Below are positions 27,860 to 35,745 of a stretch of DNA of 49,151 nt, one piece after another. The position numbers were made by a program, and so were the translations under genes. This DNA comes from Pygmaiobacter sp. (GTDB lineage Bacteria; Bacillota; Clostridia; Oscillospirales; Ruminococcaceae). The notes below the pieces were generated by a model, which was given only the letters and a program-made list of their open reading frames with translations, ran no database searches and was not told the DNA's origin. Every line of letters starts with the position of its first letter. Positions within the stretch are counted from its first letter, which is position 1. Location of the stretch: the NCBI GenBank assembly GCA_028689835.1, contig JAQVCK010000004.1, positions 1 to 49,151 on the forward strand. The letters are read 5' to 3'.

Positions 27860-28172
27860 ACGTGAAACACTCCTTCCGTCAGGGTCAAAGGGCAGGGCCC
27901 TTATAAAAGCAACTTATGTATAATTTAAAGTTGTCACTGCCCACTTATTATATACTAACCGGCCTTGCCTTGCAAGCCCACCGGCAGCCTGCTGCCTGTA
28001 CCCGGCTGCCATTTAGGGGCCTTTTAGCGCTGCGGCATTGCCCAGTTTATACCATATATTACCATAAAAAGCAGTTTTAGGGTAGCAAAAAACCGCACCG
28101 GCCCTGCCAGTGCGGTGGTACATCGCGCAATATTAAAATTTTTGTATGCCGCCCAAAGGTGCTTTGCCAACA

Positions 28173-28772
28173 CTAGACCAGCGGCCGGTGCAGCGCCGCG
28201 GCACCCAGTGCCTGCAACAGGGCCACCAGCAAAAACGGCACCAGTAACAGCAGCATCACAAGCTCATACCCCACACTGCTGCGTACATCGACGTGGTATT
28301 TCTCTTTTTTCGTCAGCCGCGCCAGCAACGATCCCATGGGGATGCCCCAGGTATTGCCCACCGTGATCATGCGTATGGCGCCCAGCATGCCGGCCGCCCG
28401 CGGCTGGCCGTACTGGCTGACCATCTGTGCCCATGCGGCAGCCGTGGGTTTGCCACGGGTATCGGCATAGTGCTGGGCAAACAAAATGGCCGGCAATTCC
28501 TCTTTTGGGGCACCGTCTGTCTGCCCGCCCAGCAGGTCTTCAATCTCCTGCCCGGAAAGCCCGGCCTCCAGCGCCATACGGCTGTGCCCGTACGAGCACA
28601 GCGCGCAGCCGTTGACCTCGGTGACGGCCAGCATTAGCCGCTCTTGCAGTTGCAGCGACAAGCTGCCGCTTTGTTTTGCTTTGCGAAACGCACCCATGGT
28701 GCGCAGTGCCCGGTACAGCGCCAGATAGGCCTGTGCGGGGGTGGCAAGTTTTCTTGCGTTTGTTTGCTGCAT
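28173..28772 (-). CDS. Carboxymuconolactone decarboxylase/AhpD-like family protein
   Basis: ...LMLAVTEVNGCALCSYGHSRMALEAGLSGQEIEDLLGG... AhpD-like CxxC...H. Confidence 0.88.
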   Translation of the reverse strand: MQQTNARKLATPAQAYLALYRALRTMGAFRKAKQSGSLSLQLQERLMLAVTEVNGCALCSYGHSRMALEAGLSGQEIEDLLGGQTDGAPKEELPAILFAQHYADTRGKPTAAAWAQMVSQYGQPRAAGMLGAIRMITVGNTWGIPMGSLLARLTKKEKYHVDVRSSVGYELVMLLLLVPFLLVALLQALGAAALHRPLV

Positions 28773-28829
28773 GGGTATCCTCTTTTCTGCTTTGCTTTTT
28801 ATGCCGGGTAAAATATCACTGTTTTTTAA

Positions 28830-29099
28830 AGCGCCGCGTTACAGTTTGTCAACCCCAGCACTATTTTATATGGCATCACCGTTTTTTCAACCTTTATTCT
28901 GCCACACTACCGCTCTTTGCCCGCCTTGGTATTGTTTTGCCTGCTGCTCGGGGTTGCCGCCTTTTTATGTACGGCCTGTTGGGCCATATTGGGCACCGTA
29001 TTTCAAAAAGCGCTTACAAAACACGCCAAGCTTGTTCCGGCCGTTTTTGCTGCGGTGCTGGCTTTTTGCGCCATTTTGCTGTTGCTACGCACATTTTGA
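28830..29099 (+). pseudogene. 5'-truncated LysE-family transporter remnant (C-terminal part only)
   Basis: Open frame SAALQFVNPSTILYGITVFSTFILPHYRSLPALVLFCLLLGVAAFLCTACWAILGTVFQKALTKHAKLVPAVFAAVLAFCAILLLLRTF*; resembles a LysE C-terminal half; stop codon immediately upstream, no start/RBS. Confidence 0.75.
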
Positions 29100-29141
29100 T
29101 TACACAACCCCGCGGTTATAGGCCAATTACCCCGTCAAAGA

Positions 29142-29174
29142 AAGAAAACCCGCAGCCACGCTGCGGGTTTTCTT
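29142..29174. terminator. Intrinsic terminator hairpin
   Basis: AAGAAAACCCGCAG-CCACG-CTGCGGGTTTTCTT. Confidence 0.7.
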
Positions 29175-29357
29175 CAAGGGGTGTGTTTTGGTGTGAGGAG
29201 GAATCATGTACAGAATTTCGGTTGCGGCTTCCGTCCTTCTGTGATTCTTATTATACGGGGCAGTTACGGCGTTTTTATGAAACGCTTGTGAATAAAAAAT
29301 GAATTTCAAGAAAACCTTGTGAAAAGCCAAAACCGCAAAATTTTAGCGTTGTTGGTG

Positions 29358-30782
29358 TTATACCAACAGTGCCAAAGCCGCTTTCAACCCGTCACCGCGC
29401 TCAATGGCAGCCACTGCCGCGGCGCCGTTTTTCACTTCGCCCAGCATCAGTACACCCACCAGTTTGCCATTTTTCAGCGCCAGCTTGTGGTAAATGCCGG
29501 TCGTCTCGTCGTGCACAACCACGGTTTGCAATCGCTCGCCGTTCACGCTGCCCACTGCAAACAGGTTCATGCCGCCGCCCTCAAACGCGGTGGCCGGCAC
29601 CGGGGCATGGTACGCTGCGGCATCGCCGCACATTGCCGCACCCGCCGCGTTGCCCATATCCAGCGCGGCACCCCACAGGCCTGCCACGCGGCCCTCAAAT
29701 TCCGCACAGTCGCCTGCGGCAAAAATGTCGGGCGCGCTGGTGCGCATAGCGCCGTCCACCACAATGCCACGCCCGGTTTGCAGGCCCAGCTGTGCCGCCA
29801 GTGTCAGCTCGCTGCGGATGCCCGCGCTCACCAGCACAAAATCGGCATTCAACAATTCACCGTTTGAAAGATGAATGCCCTCGGCATCGACCTTTTGCAC
29901 CATCACACCGGTATAGATTTTCATGCCCAGCGACTTTAACCGGTTTTCAATCACGGTGCTGGCAAACTCGTCTGCCTGAATGCTCATCAGCCGCGCGGCC
30001 AGCTCTACAACGGTCACCTGCGCCCCCTGCTCACGCAGGGCAAGGGCTGCCTCCAGCCCCAAAATGCCGCCGCCTACCACGATGACACGGCTGCCCATGC
30101 GCACCGCAGAAAGCAGGGCCTGTGCATCTACATAGCTGCGCAGCACCCGCACCGGCACGCTGCCCGCCTCGCACTTTACCGGGCAAAAGGCGTTGGCGCC
30201 GGTGGCAAGTAGCAACTTGGCATAGGGCAACACTTTGCCGTTTGTCAGCGTGACGGTGTGCGCCGCAGCGTCTACCGTTTGTGCCTTTGCATCCAGTACC
30301 AGTTTAATATTTTGCTGTTTGTACCAGCTAAGTTCTTGTAATTCAATGGCCGAAAAGCTGTACCCGTCGGCCACCATGTCGGACAGGGCGGGCCGGTTGT
30401 ACGGGGGCACGCCCTCGCCACAGACCACCGTCACCTGTGCGGTGTGGTTGCGCTCACGGATGGCCTTTGCCGCCGCCAGCGCCGCGCCGCCGCCGCCGAT
30501 AATCACAAATTGTTCGTCGGTGTCGTTGCGGGCGGCAGCTTCAGTCTGTACACCCAGCGCCACAAACGCATCGGCCCCTGCGCCGCACACGGGGCAGGGC
30601 ACCGGGGGCTGTGCGCCCTCAAAAATCTGGCCGCACACGGTGCACTTCCACCGGGTGGGGGCGGCCTGCCCAATTTGCACAAAGGCATCGGCCCCTGCAC
30701 CACATACCGGGCAGGGCACCGGGGGCTCGGCCCCTTCAAAAATCTGGCCGCACACGGTGCAGCGCCACTTTTTTGTCTCCAT
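29358..30782 (-). CDS. NADH:rubredoxin oxidoreductase-type FAD enzyme with two N-terminal rubredoxin-like modules
   Basis: METKKWRCTVCGQIFEGAEPPVPCPVCGAGADAFVQIGQAAPTRWKCTVCGQIFEGAQPPVPCPVCGAGADAFV...FVIIGGGGAALAAAKAIRERN... Confidence 0.92.
   Translation of the reverse strand: METKKWRCTVCGQIFEGAEPPVPCPVCGAGADAFVQIGQAAPTRWKCTVCGQIFEGAQPPVPCPVCGAGADAFVALGVQTEAAARNDTDEQFVIIGGGGAALAAAKAIRERNHTAQVTVVCGEGVPPYNRPALSDMVADGYSFSAIELQELSWYKQQNIKLVLDAKAQTVDAAAHTVTLTNGKVLPYAKLLLATGANAFCPVKCEAGSVPVRVLRSYVDAQALLSAVRMGSRVIVVGGGILGLEAALALREQGAQVTVVELAARLMSIQADEFASTVIENRLKSLGMKIYTGVMVQKVDAEGIHLSNGELLNADFVLVSAGIRSELTLAAQLGLQTGRGIVVDGAMRTSAPDIFAAGDCAEFEGRVAGLWGAALDMGNAAGAAMCGDAAAYHAPVPATAFEGGGMNLFAVGSVNGERLQTVVVHDETTGIYHKLALKNGKLVGVLMLGEVKNGAAAVAAIERGDGLKAALALLV
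30546..30780 (-). repeat. Tandem duplication (period 117 bp = 39 aa) encoding the two rubredoxin-like modules
   Basis: AAAAATCTGGCCGCACACGGTGC at 30621 and at 30738; near-identical flanks. Confidence 0.85.
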
Positions 30783-30894
30783 TGACAACCTCCTTGAGTG
30801 CTACTATTTCAAACCACGTCCACCGGCAGGGGCCCTGCCGCGTGGCACACACCGCCGCGCACGACCCGGCGGCATTGCTTTTGTAAAATTTTAA

Positions 30895-30931
30895 AAAACG
30901 GGCCGGAAAGGGGGCCTTTCCGGTCCGTTTT
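30895..30931 (-). terminator. Terminator downstream of the mini-rubredoxin gene
   Basis: AAAACGGGCCGGAAAGG-GGG-CCTTTCCGGTCCGTTTT. Confidence 0.8.
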
Positions 30932-30950
30932 CATTGCGCTTTTTTGGGGG

Positions 30951-31067
30951 TTACTCCTCGGTGTATTCCTCAATCAAATCGGCACCAACGCCGCACACCG
31001 GGCACACTTCCGGCTTCGTCTCCGCTTCAAAAATTTCGCCGCAAACGGTGCATTTCCATTTTTTCAT
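30951..31067 (-). CDS. 38-aa rubredoxin-like mini-protein (absent from the ORF track)
   Basis: MKKWKCTVCGEIFEAETKPEVCPVCGVGADLIEEYTEE*; RBS AAAGGAGG 8 nt upstream of ATG. Confidence 0.88.
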   Translation of the reverse strand: MKKWKCTVCGEIFEAETKPEVCPVCGVGADLIEEYTEE

Positions 31068-31134
31068 CCGGCTTTGCCTCCTTTAAACAGTGTTTCATTT
31101 TTATAAAAACCGGGCTTTGCCGCAAGGGCAAAAC

Positions 31135-32328
31135 TCAGGCTTTCATCGCCTTGGCAAAATCCACGCCAAACTGCACTGCACCCGCAAGCTGCTCTTCGCT
31201 GGGTTTCAGCCGCACGCGGTAACCCGCGGGCATCGGCACGTTCATTTTCAGCTGCTGCATGCGGGCCGTCAGGTTGGCCACCGCTTCGCCGCTCCAGCCA
31301 AAGCTGCCAAACGCGCCGCCAAATTTGCCCTTGTGGATAATGGGGTTCAGGTGCATCAGCATCTCATAAGCGGGGGGCAGTGCGTCGCCCACCATGGTCG
31401 GGGTGCCAAGCAAGATGCCGTCCGCCGTTTCCAGCGCGGCAATGGCTTTGTCTTTTTCGCCATAAACCAGGTCATACAACTCTGCCATCAGGCCCTCACT
31501 GCGCACGCCCTCGGCAATTTTTTCTGCCAGCTGGCGGGTATAGCCGTAAGAGGTGACATAGGGGATGACGACCTTTTTGGGGTCGTTGACGGCCGGCACC
31601 GTCCAGTCGCGGTACATTTTAAGGTAGTGTTCGATGTCGGTGCGCAGCACCGGGCCATGGCCGTTGCCGATAAATTCAATGGGCAGCCCCTCGATTTTTT
31701 GTAGCGCGTTTGCCATATGGGGGTTTTTGTACGGGCCCATGATGTTGTCGAAGTAATATTTGTACGCGTCCACAAAGTCGCCCTTGATCTCGTCGTTAAA
31801 CACCGCGTCGTCGGCATAGTGGCAGCCAAACACATCACAAGTAAACAGCGAGCGATATTCTGGGATCCAAGTGAACATCGTGTCAGGCCAGTGCAGCATC
31901 GGGGCCATAAAGAAATGCAGCGATGCGCCGCCGATGTCGATGACGTCTTTTTCGGTCACAACACGGTGGGGGAACGGCTCGTTGACAATCTCTTTGAGGA
32001 AGTTAATCGCGGCCATGCTGCCCAGCACGGTGGCCTTGGGGGCCAGCTTGATCATCTGGGCCAGAGAACCGGAGTGGTCCGGCTCGGTGTGGTCAAACAC
32101 GATGTAGTCAATGTCCGCGGGGTCGCACACCTCTTTGACCTTGGCCAGATGGTCGGCAAAGAACTTCTCCTTTACGGTCTCAAACAATACGGTCTTTTCG
32201 GTGCCCTTGACGATGTATGCATTATAAGTAGTACCATAGTCGGTATACATAATAATGTCGAAGATCCTCAAGTCTTTGTCCAGCGAGCCGACCCACCAGA
32301 TATTGTCTTTTGCTTTGAGTGCGTTCAT
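31135..32328 (-). CDS. Flavodiiron protein (FprA-type A-flavoprotein: MBL diiron + flavodoxin)
   Basis: MNALKAKDNIWWVGSLDKDLRIFDIIMYTDYGTTYNAYIVKG...FDHTEPDHSGS...PYVTSYGYTRQLAEKIAEG...LLGTPTMVGDALPPAYEML. Confidence 0.96.
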   Translation of the reverse strand: MNALKAKDNIWWVGSLDKDLRIFDIIMYTDYGTTYNAYIVKGTEKTVLFETVKEKFFADHLAKVKEVCDPADIDYIVFDHTEPDHSGSLAQMIKLAPKATVLGSMAAINFLKEIVNEPFPHRVVTEKDVIDIGGASLHFFMAPMLHWPDTMFTWIPEYRSLFTCDVFGCHYADDAVFNDEIKGDFVDAYKYYFDNIMGPYKNPHMANALQKIEGLPIEFIGNGHGPVLRTDIEHYLKMYRDWTVPAVNDPKKVVIPYVTSYGYTRQLAEKIAEGVRSEGLMAELYDLVYGEKDKAIAALETADGILLGTPTMVGDALPPAYEMLMHLNPIIHKGKFGGAFGSFGWSGEAVANLTARMQQLKMNVPMPAGYRVRLKPSEEQLAGAVQFGVDFAKAMKA

Positions 32329-32585
32329 CTGAATACTTCCTTTCCGCCTGCACGGTATGCACCGCGGGGGGCTGCCCCCCTGCGTTAAATTCTTGTCTAT
32401 TATTATATCACATATCATAACAAAAAAAGCCCCATTTTTGCAACGCCCAGCAAGATTGTAGGAAAAACTTTTGAAAAATTTTACCATGTGCGGTCACAGT
32501 TGCATTAAAATACCGCAAAAGGTGTGAAATTTATGTGTGCGGCACACCGCGCGGCGGCCCGGTGTGCCGGGCTTTAACAGCGCAA

Positions 32586-32682
32586 AAAAACCGCTTCACA
32601 CGGCCTGTTTTGAAAGGGTTGTGCACGCTGGCATACCTACGCGGCCCCCTTTGCTGCAAAGTGCCGAAAAACCGCTTCACAC
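32586..32682. repeat. Two direct copies of AAAAACCGCTTCACAC (81 bp apart) upstream of rpe
   Basis: Copies at 32586-32601 and 32667-32682; inverted GTGTGAA also near 32521. Confidence 0.8.
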
Positions 32683-32693
32683 TGCGCCTGCGG

Positions 32694-32722
32694 TTGATTT
32701 TTTGTTTATTTTAGTGTAGTAT
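32694..32722 (+). promoter_or_regulatory. Putative promoter for rpe / rnf-like genes
   Basis: TTGATT - 17 nt - TAGTAT. Confidence 0.5.
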
Positions 32723-32781
32723 ATTGTCATCTGCGGGGCACCGCCTTTGGGCCATGCCCCGTTTATGGGAAAGGAGCTTTT

Positions 32782-33432
32782 ATGGCTAAAGTCGCACCCT
32801 CTCTTCTCTCGGCAGATTTTGCCCACCTGGAACAGGACTGCCGCACCTGCCTTGACGCCGGCGCGGATTTTTTACATTTTGATGTAATGGACGGGCACTT
32901 TGTCCCGAATATCAGCTTTGGCGCGCCGGTGCTTGCCAGCATTGCCAAGGCCGTGCCCGCCTTTTACGACGTGCACCTGATGCTGACCGACCCGCTGGAG
33001 TATGTGCCGATGTTCCTCGACGCGGGCGCGTCGATGATCACCGTGCACCTTGAAGCAAACAGCCCCATCCGCGAAATGCTGGATGCCATCCATGCGGGCG
33101 GTGCAAAGGCCGGCATCGTGCTCAACCCCGACACCCCGGTGCAGCAGGCATTGCGCTGGCTGCCCGACGTGGAAATGGTATTGGTGATGAGCGTACAGCC
33201 CGGCTTTGGCGGGCAAAAATTCCGCCCCATCGCACTGGAAAAACTATCCGCCCTGCGCGCCGCCGCCGCAAAGGCCGGCCGCACCGACCTTCTTTTAGAG
33301 GTGGACGGCGGTGTTTCGCGTGAAACGTCGGGGCTGTGTGTGGCCGCCGGTGCCAACGTGCTGGTTGCGGGCTCTGCCGTATTTGGCGCTGCCGACCCCG
33401 CCGCCGAGATTGCATACTACAAAAGCCTGTAA
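32782..33432 (+). CDS. rpe: Ribulose-phosphate 3-epimerase
   Basis: MAKVAPSLLSADFAHLEQDCRTCLDAGADFLHFDVMDGHFVPNISFGAPVL...VMSVQPGFGGQKF...EVDGGV. Confidence 0.97.
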   Translation: MAKVAPSLLSADFAHLEQDCRTCLDAGADFLHFDVMDGHFVPNISFGAPVLASIAKAVPAFYDVHLMLTDPLEYVPMFLDAGASMITVHLEANSPIREMLDAIHAGGAKAGIVLNPDTPVQQALRWLPDVEMVLVMSVQPGFGGQKFRPIALEKLSALRAAAAKAGRTDLLLEVDGGVSRETSGLCVAAGANVLVAGSAVFGAADPAAEIAYYKSL

Positions 33433-33484
33433 CGGCTTACCCTCGACGCTTTAAGGCGCCCTCTGCGCCGGAAAGGTCTTTCTC

Positions 33485-34447
33485 ATGAAACAGGACGAAA
33501 AGAACCACCTGCCGCGCCATGCGGACTTTGCGCAAAACAGCGACATGCTGTTTGCGCTGTTCCCGCTGGCATTTATGGCAGTCTATCTTTACGGGCTGCG
33601 CCCGGCAGTGATGCTGGCGCTGGCGTTTTTTACCGCCTCTGTGTGCGACTTTTTTGTTGCAAAAATGCGCAGCCGGCGGTATGATGCCAGCGAAAACTCA
33701 TCGCTGGTATTTGCCGCGCTGTTTACGCTGATGTTGCCTGCTACCGCAAGCTATGCCATCGTTGTCACCGGCGTGGTGGTGGCGGTGCTGGTGGGCAAGC
33801 ACGCGTTTGGCGGGGCGGGCAGTTACCCGTTTCACCCCGCGGCGCTGGGCTATGCCGTTGTCACCGTCAGCTGGCCGGACCAGATTTTCCGCTACCCAAC
33901 CCCGTTTACCCATGTGGGCCTGTGGGACACCAGTGCCGCTTCGCTGGAGGACGCGTCCTCCCACATTTTGCGCACCGGCGGCGTGCCCAACATCCCCTCG
34001 CTGGATTTGACGCTGGGCAACTATGCCGGGCCAATGGGCACCACCTTTGTACTGGTAATCGTGGCGGTGGCCCTTTATCTGTTGCTGCGCCGCCGCATTT
34101 CGCTGGATTTGCCGCTGGCGTTTCTCGCCACCAGCGCCTTGATTAGCGTCTTGTTTCCGCGGGTTGCCACGGCGGGTATCTTTGAACTGATGAAATACGA
34201 GCTGTTGTCCGGCGCACTATTGTACACCGCCGTATTTTTGCTGTGCGAGCCCTCCACCGCCCCCAAAAACCGGCTGGCGCGGGTGGTGTATGGCATACTG
34301 ACCGGCTTTTTGACGATGATGTTCCGCTATTACGGCGCCTACGAGCTGGGCGTCTGCTTTGCACTGCTGCTGGCCAATGCGTTCAGCGGTTACCTTGACC
34401 GCGTGTGCAGCAAGGCCGCCTTTCAAAGGAGGTCGAAGTCATTATGA
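33485..34447 (+). CDS. RnfD/NqrB-like membrane protein
   Basis: ...DMLFALFPLAFMAVYLYGLRPAVMLALAFF...FHPAALGYAVVTVSWPDQI...LDLTLGNYAGPMGTT... Confidence 0.85.
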   Translation: MKQDEKNHLPRHADFAQNSDMLFALFPLAFMAVYLYGLRPAVMLALAFFTASVCDFFVAKMRSRRYDASENSSLVFAALFTLMLPATASYAIVVTGVVVAVLVGKHAFGGAGSYPFHPAALGYAVVTVSWPDQIFRYPTPFTHVGLWDTSAASLEDASSHILRTGGVPNIPSLDLTLGNYAGPMGTTFVLVIVAVALYLLLRRRISLDLPLAFLATSALISVLFPRVATAGIFELMKYELLSGALLYTAVFLLCEPSTAPKNRLARVVYGILTGFLTMMFRYYGAYELGVCFALLLANAFSGYLDRVCSKAAFQRRSKSL

Positions 34448-35091
34448 CACAGGAGAACAGCAAGTATCTGGCCGAAAATATCGACCGCTTGATGCGGCGG
34501 GACCGCATTTTTTTGAACAACCCTGTGTTTATGCAGGGCCTTGGCCTTGCCCCCATTGTGGTGGCAGCCACCACATTGCACAATGCACTGGTGCTGGGCC
34601 TTGGCGTGTTGTTGCTGCTTACCCCCACCCGCTTGCTTGCGGCCATGGTGTGCCGTGGGCGCTGGCCGCGGTTTCGCGGCGTGGCCTATGCACTGACCGC
34701 CGCGGTGGTGTACATCGGCGTATGGTTTGCTGAAAACGCGCTGTTTGGTGTGGGCATGCAAACGGTGGGCCTGTACCTGCCGTTGCTGGTGGTAGAACCC
34801 ATTATTTTAAAGAGGTACGAGCGCGCCCAGCCCGAGCGCCTTGGCACTGCCGTGCGCAAGGGGCTGGTGACCACCTTTGGCTTTTTGTTGGCCCTGTTGC
34901 TGATTGCGGCATTGCGTGAACTGCTGGGCGCTGGTACCTTGTTGGGGTATGTGGTGACCAACCACCCGCTATTGCCCATGGCACAGCTTGTTTCCGGCGG
35001 GTTTATTTTTGTAGGTGTTTTGGCTGCGGCCTGGCGCTGGATGCGCAATGTGATTAAGCGCATCGTAAGCATGGAGGCGAACCTGAAATGA
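34444..35091 (+). CDS. RnfE/NqrD-like membrane protein
   Basis: ...RDRIFLNNPVFMQGLGLAPIVVAATTLHNALVLGLGVLLLL...LPLLVVEPIILKRYERA... Confidence 0.82.
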   Translation: MTQENSKYLAENIDRLMRRDRIFLNNPVFMQGLGLAPIVVAATTLHNALVLGLGVLLLLTPTRLLAAMVCRGRWPRFRGVAYALTAAVVYIGVWFAENALFGVGMQTVGLYLPLLVVEPIILKRYERAQPERLGTAVRKGLVTTFGFLLALLLIAALRELLGAGTLLGYVVTNHPLLPMAQLVSGGFIFVGVLAAAWRWMRNVIKRIVSMEANLK

Positions 35092-35687
35092 CAATAGTAG
35101 AACCAATCCTCACGTTTTTCTTTTATGCCATTGTTGCCATTGCGGCGCAAAACGCCATTTTTACCCGTGCACTGGGCGTGTCGCGGCTGGTCAAAATTGT
35201 GGATGACGGCTCGGTAGAGCTGTTTAAATTTGGTGCCTTGCTCACTGCGGTGCAGCTGATTAGCAGCCTGTTGAGCTTTTTTGCGGGCCGTGCGCTGCCG
35301 TACAAAGCGGCCTTTTTGCCGCTGGTACTGGTATTGTGCAGCGCCATTGCGTTTTTTATTGTGCTGCTGGTGCTGGTGCTGCCCAAAAAGCGCGCGCTGG
35401 CCAAAGATTATCTCTCCCTGCTGCCCATGGCTACCTTTAATTGCAGCATTTTGGGCACCCTGCTACTCACCTCTACCGGTGGGTACACACTGTTGCAATC
35501 AATGGGCTTTTCACTGGGCAGCGCGTTGGGTTATGTGCTGGCCGTCGTGCTGGTTAACGAGGGGCAACGCAAAATTCAAAACCGCGGTGTGCCCGCTACT
35601 TTTCGCGGGTTGCCAATCACACTACTTTATATTGGTGTTCTGGCGCTTGCTATTTATGGGTTTTCTGGGCATACGCCCGCCATTTAA
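35088..35687 (+). CDS. RnfA/NqrE-like membrane protein
   Basis: ...AQNAIFTRALGVSRLVK...LLPMATFNCSILGTLLLTSTGGYTLLQSMGFSLGSALGYVLAVVL; ATGA overlap with upstream gene. Confidence 0.82.
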   Translation: MTIVEPILTFFFYAIVAIAAQNAIFTRALGVSRLVKIVDDGSVELFKFGALLTAVQLISSLLSFFAGRALPYKAAFLPLVLVLCSAIAFFIVLLVLVLPKKRALAKDYLSLLPMATFNCSILGTLLLTSTGGYTLLQSMGFSLGSALGYVLAVVLVNEGQRKIQNRGVPATFRGLPITLLYIGVLALAIYGFSGHTPAI

Positions 35688-35745
35688 ACGGCAAACGCCG
35701 TCTTTTGTTTCACCCTGTCACTTGCCTAATGTTTGAGGAGGCCTT

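Noticed and set aside
32537-32719. 60-aa ORF with an internal repeat (KKPLHTA / EKPLHTA)
   Set aside because: The peptide repeat just reflects the intergenic DNA repeat AAAAACCGCTTCACAC.
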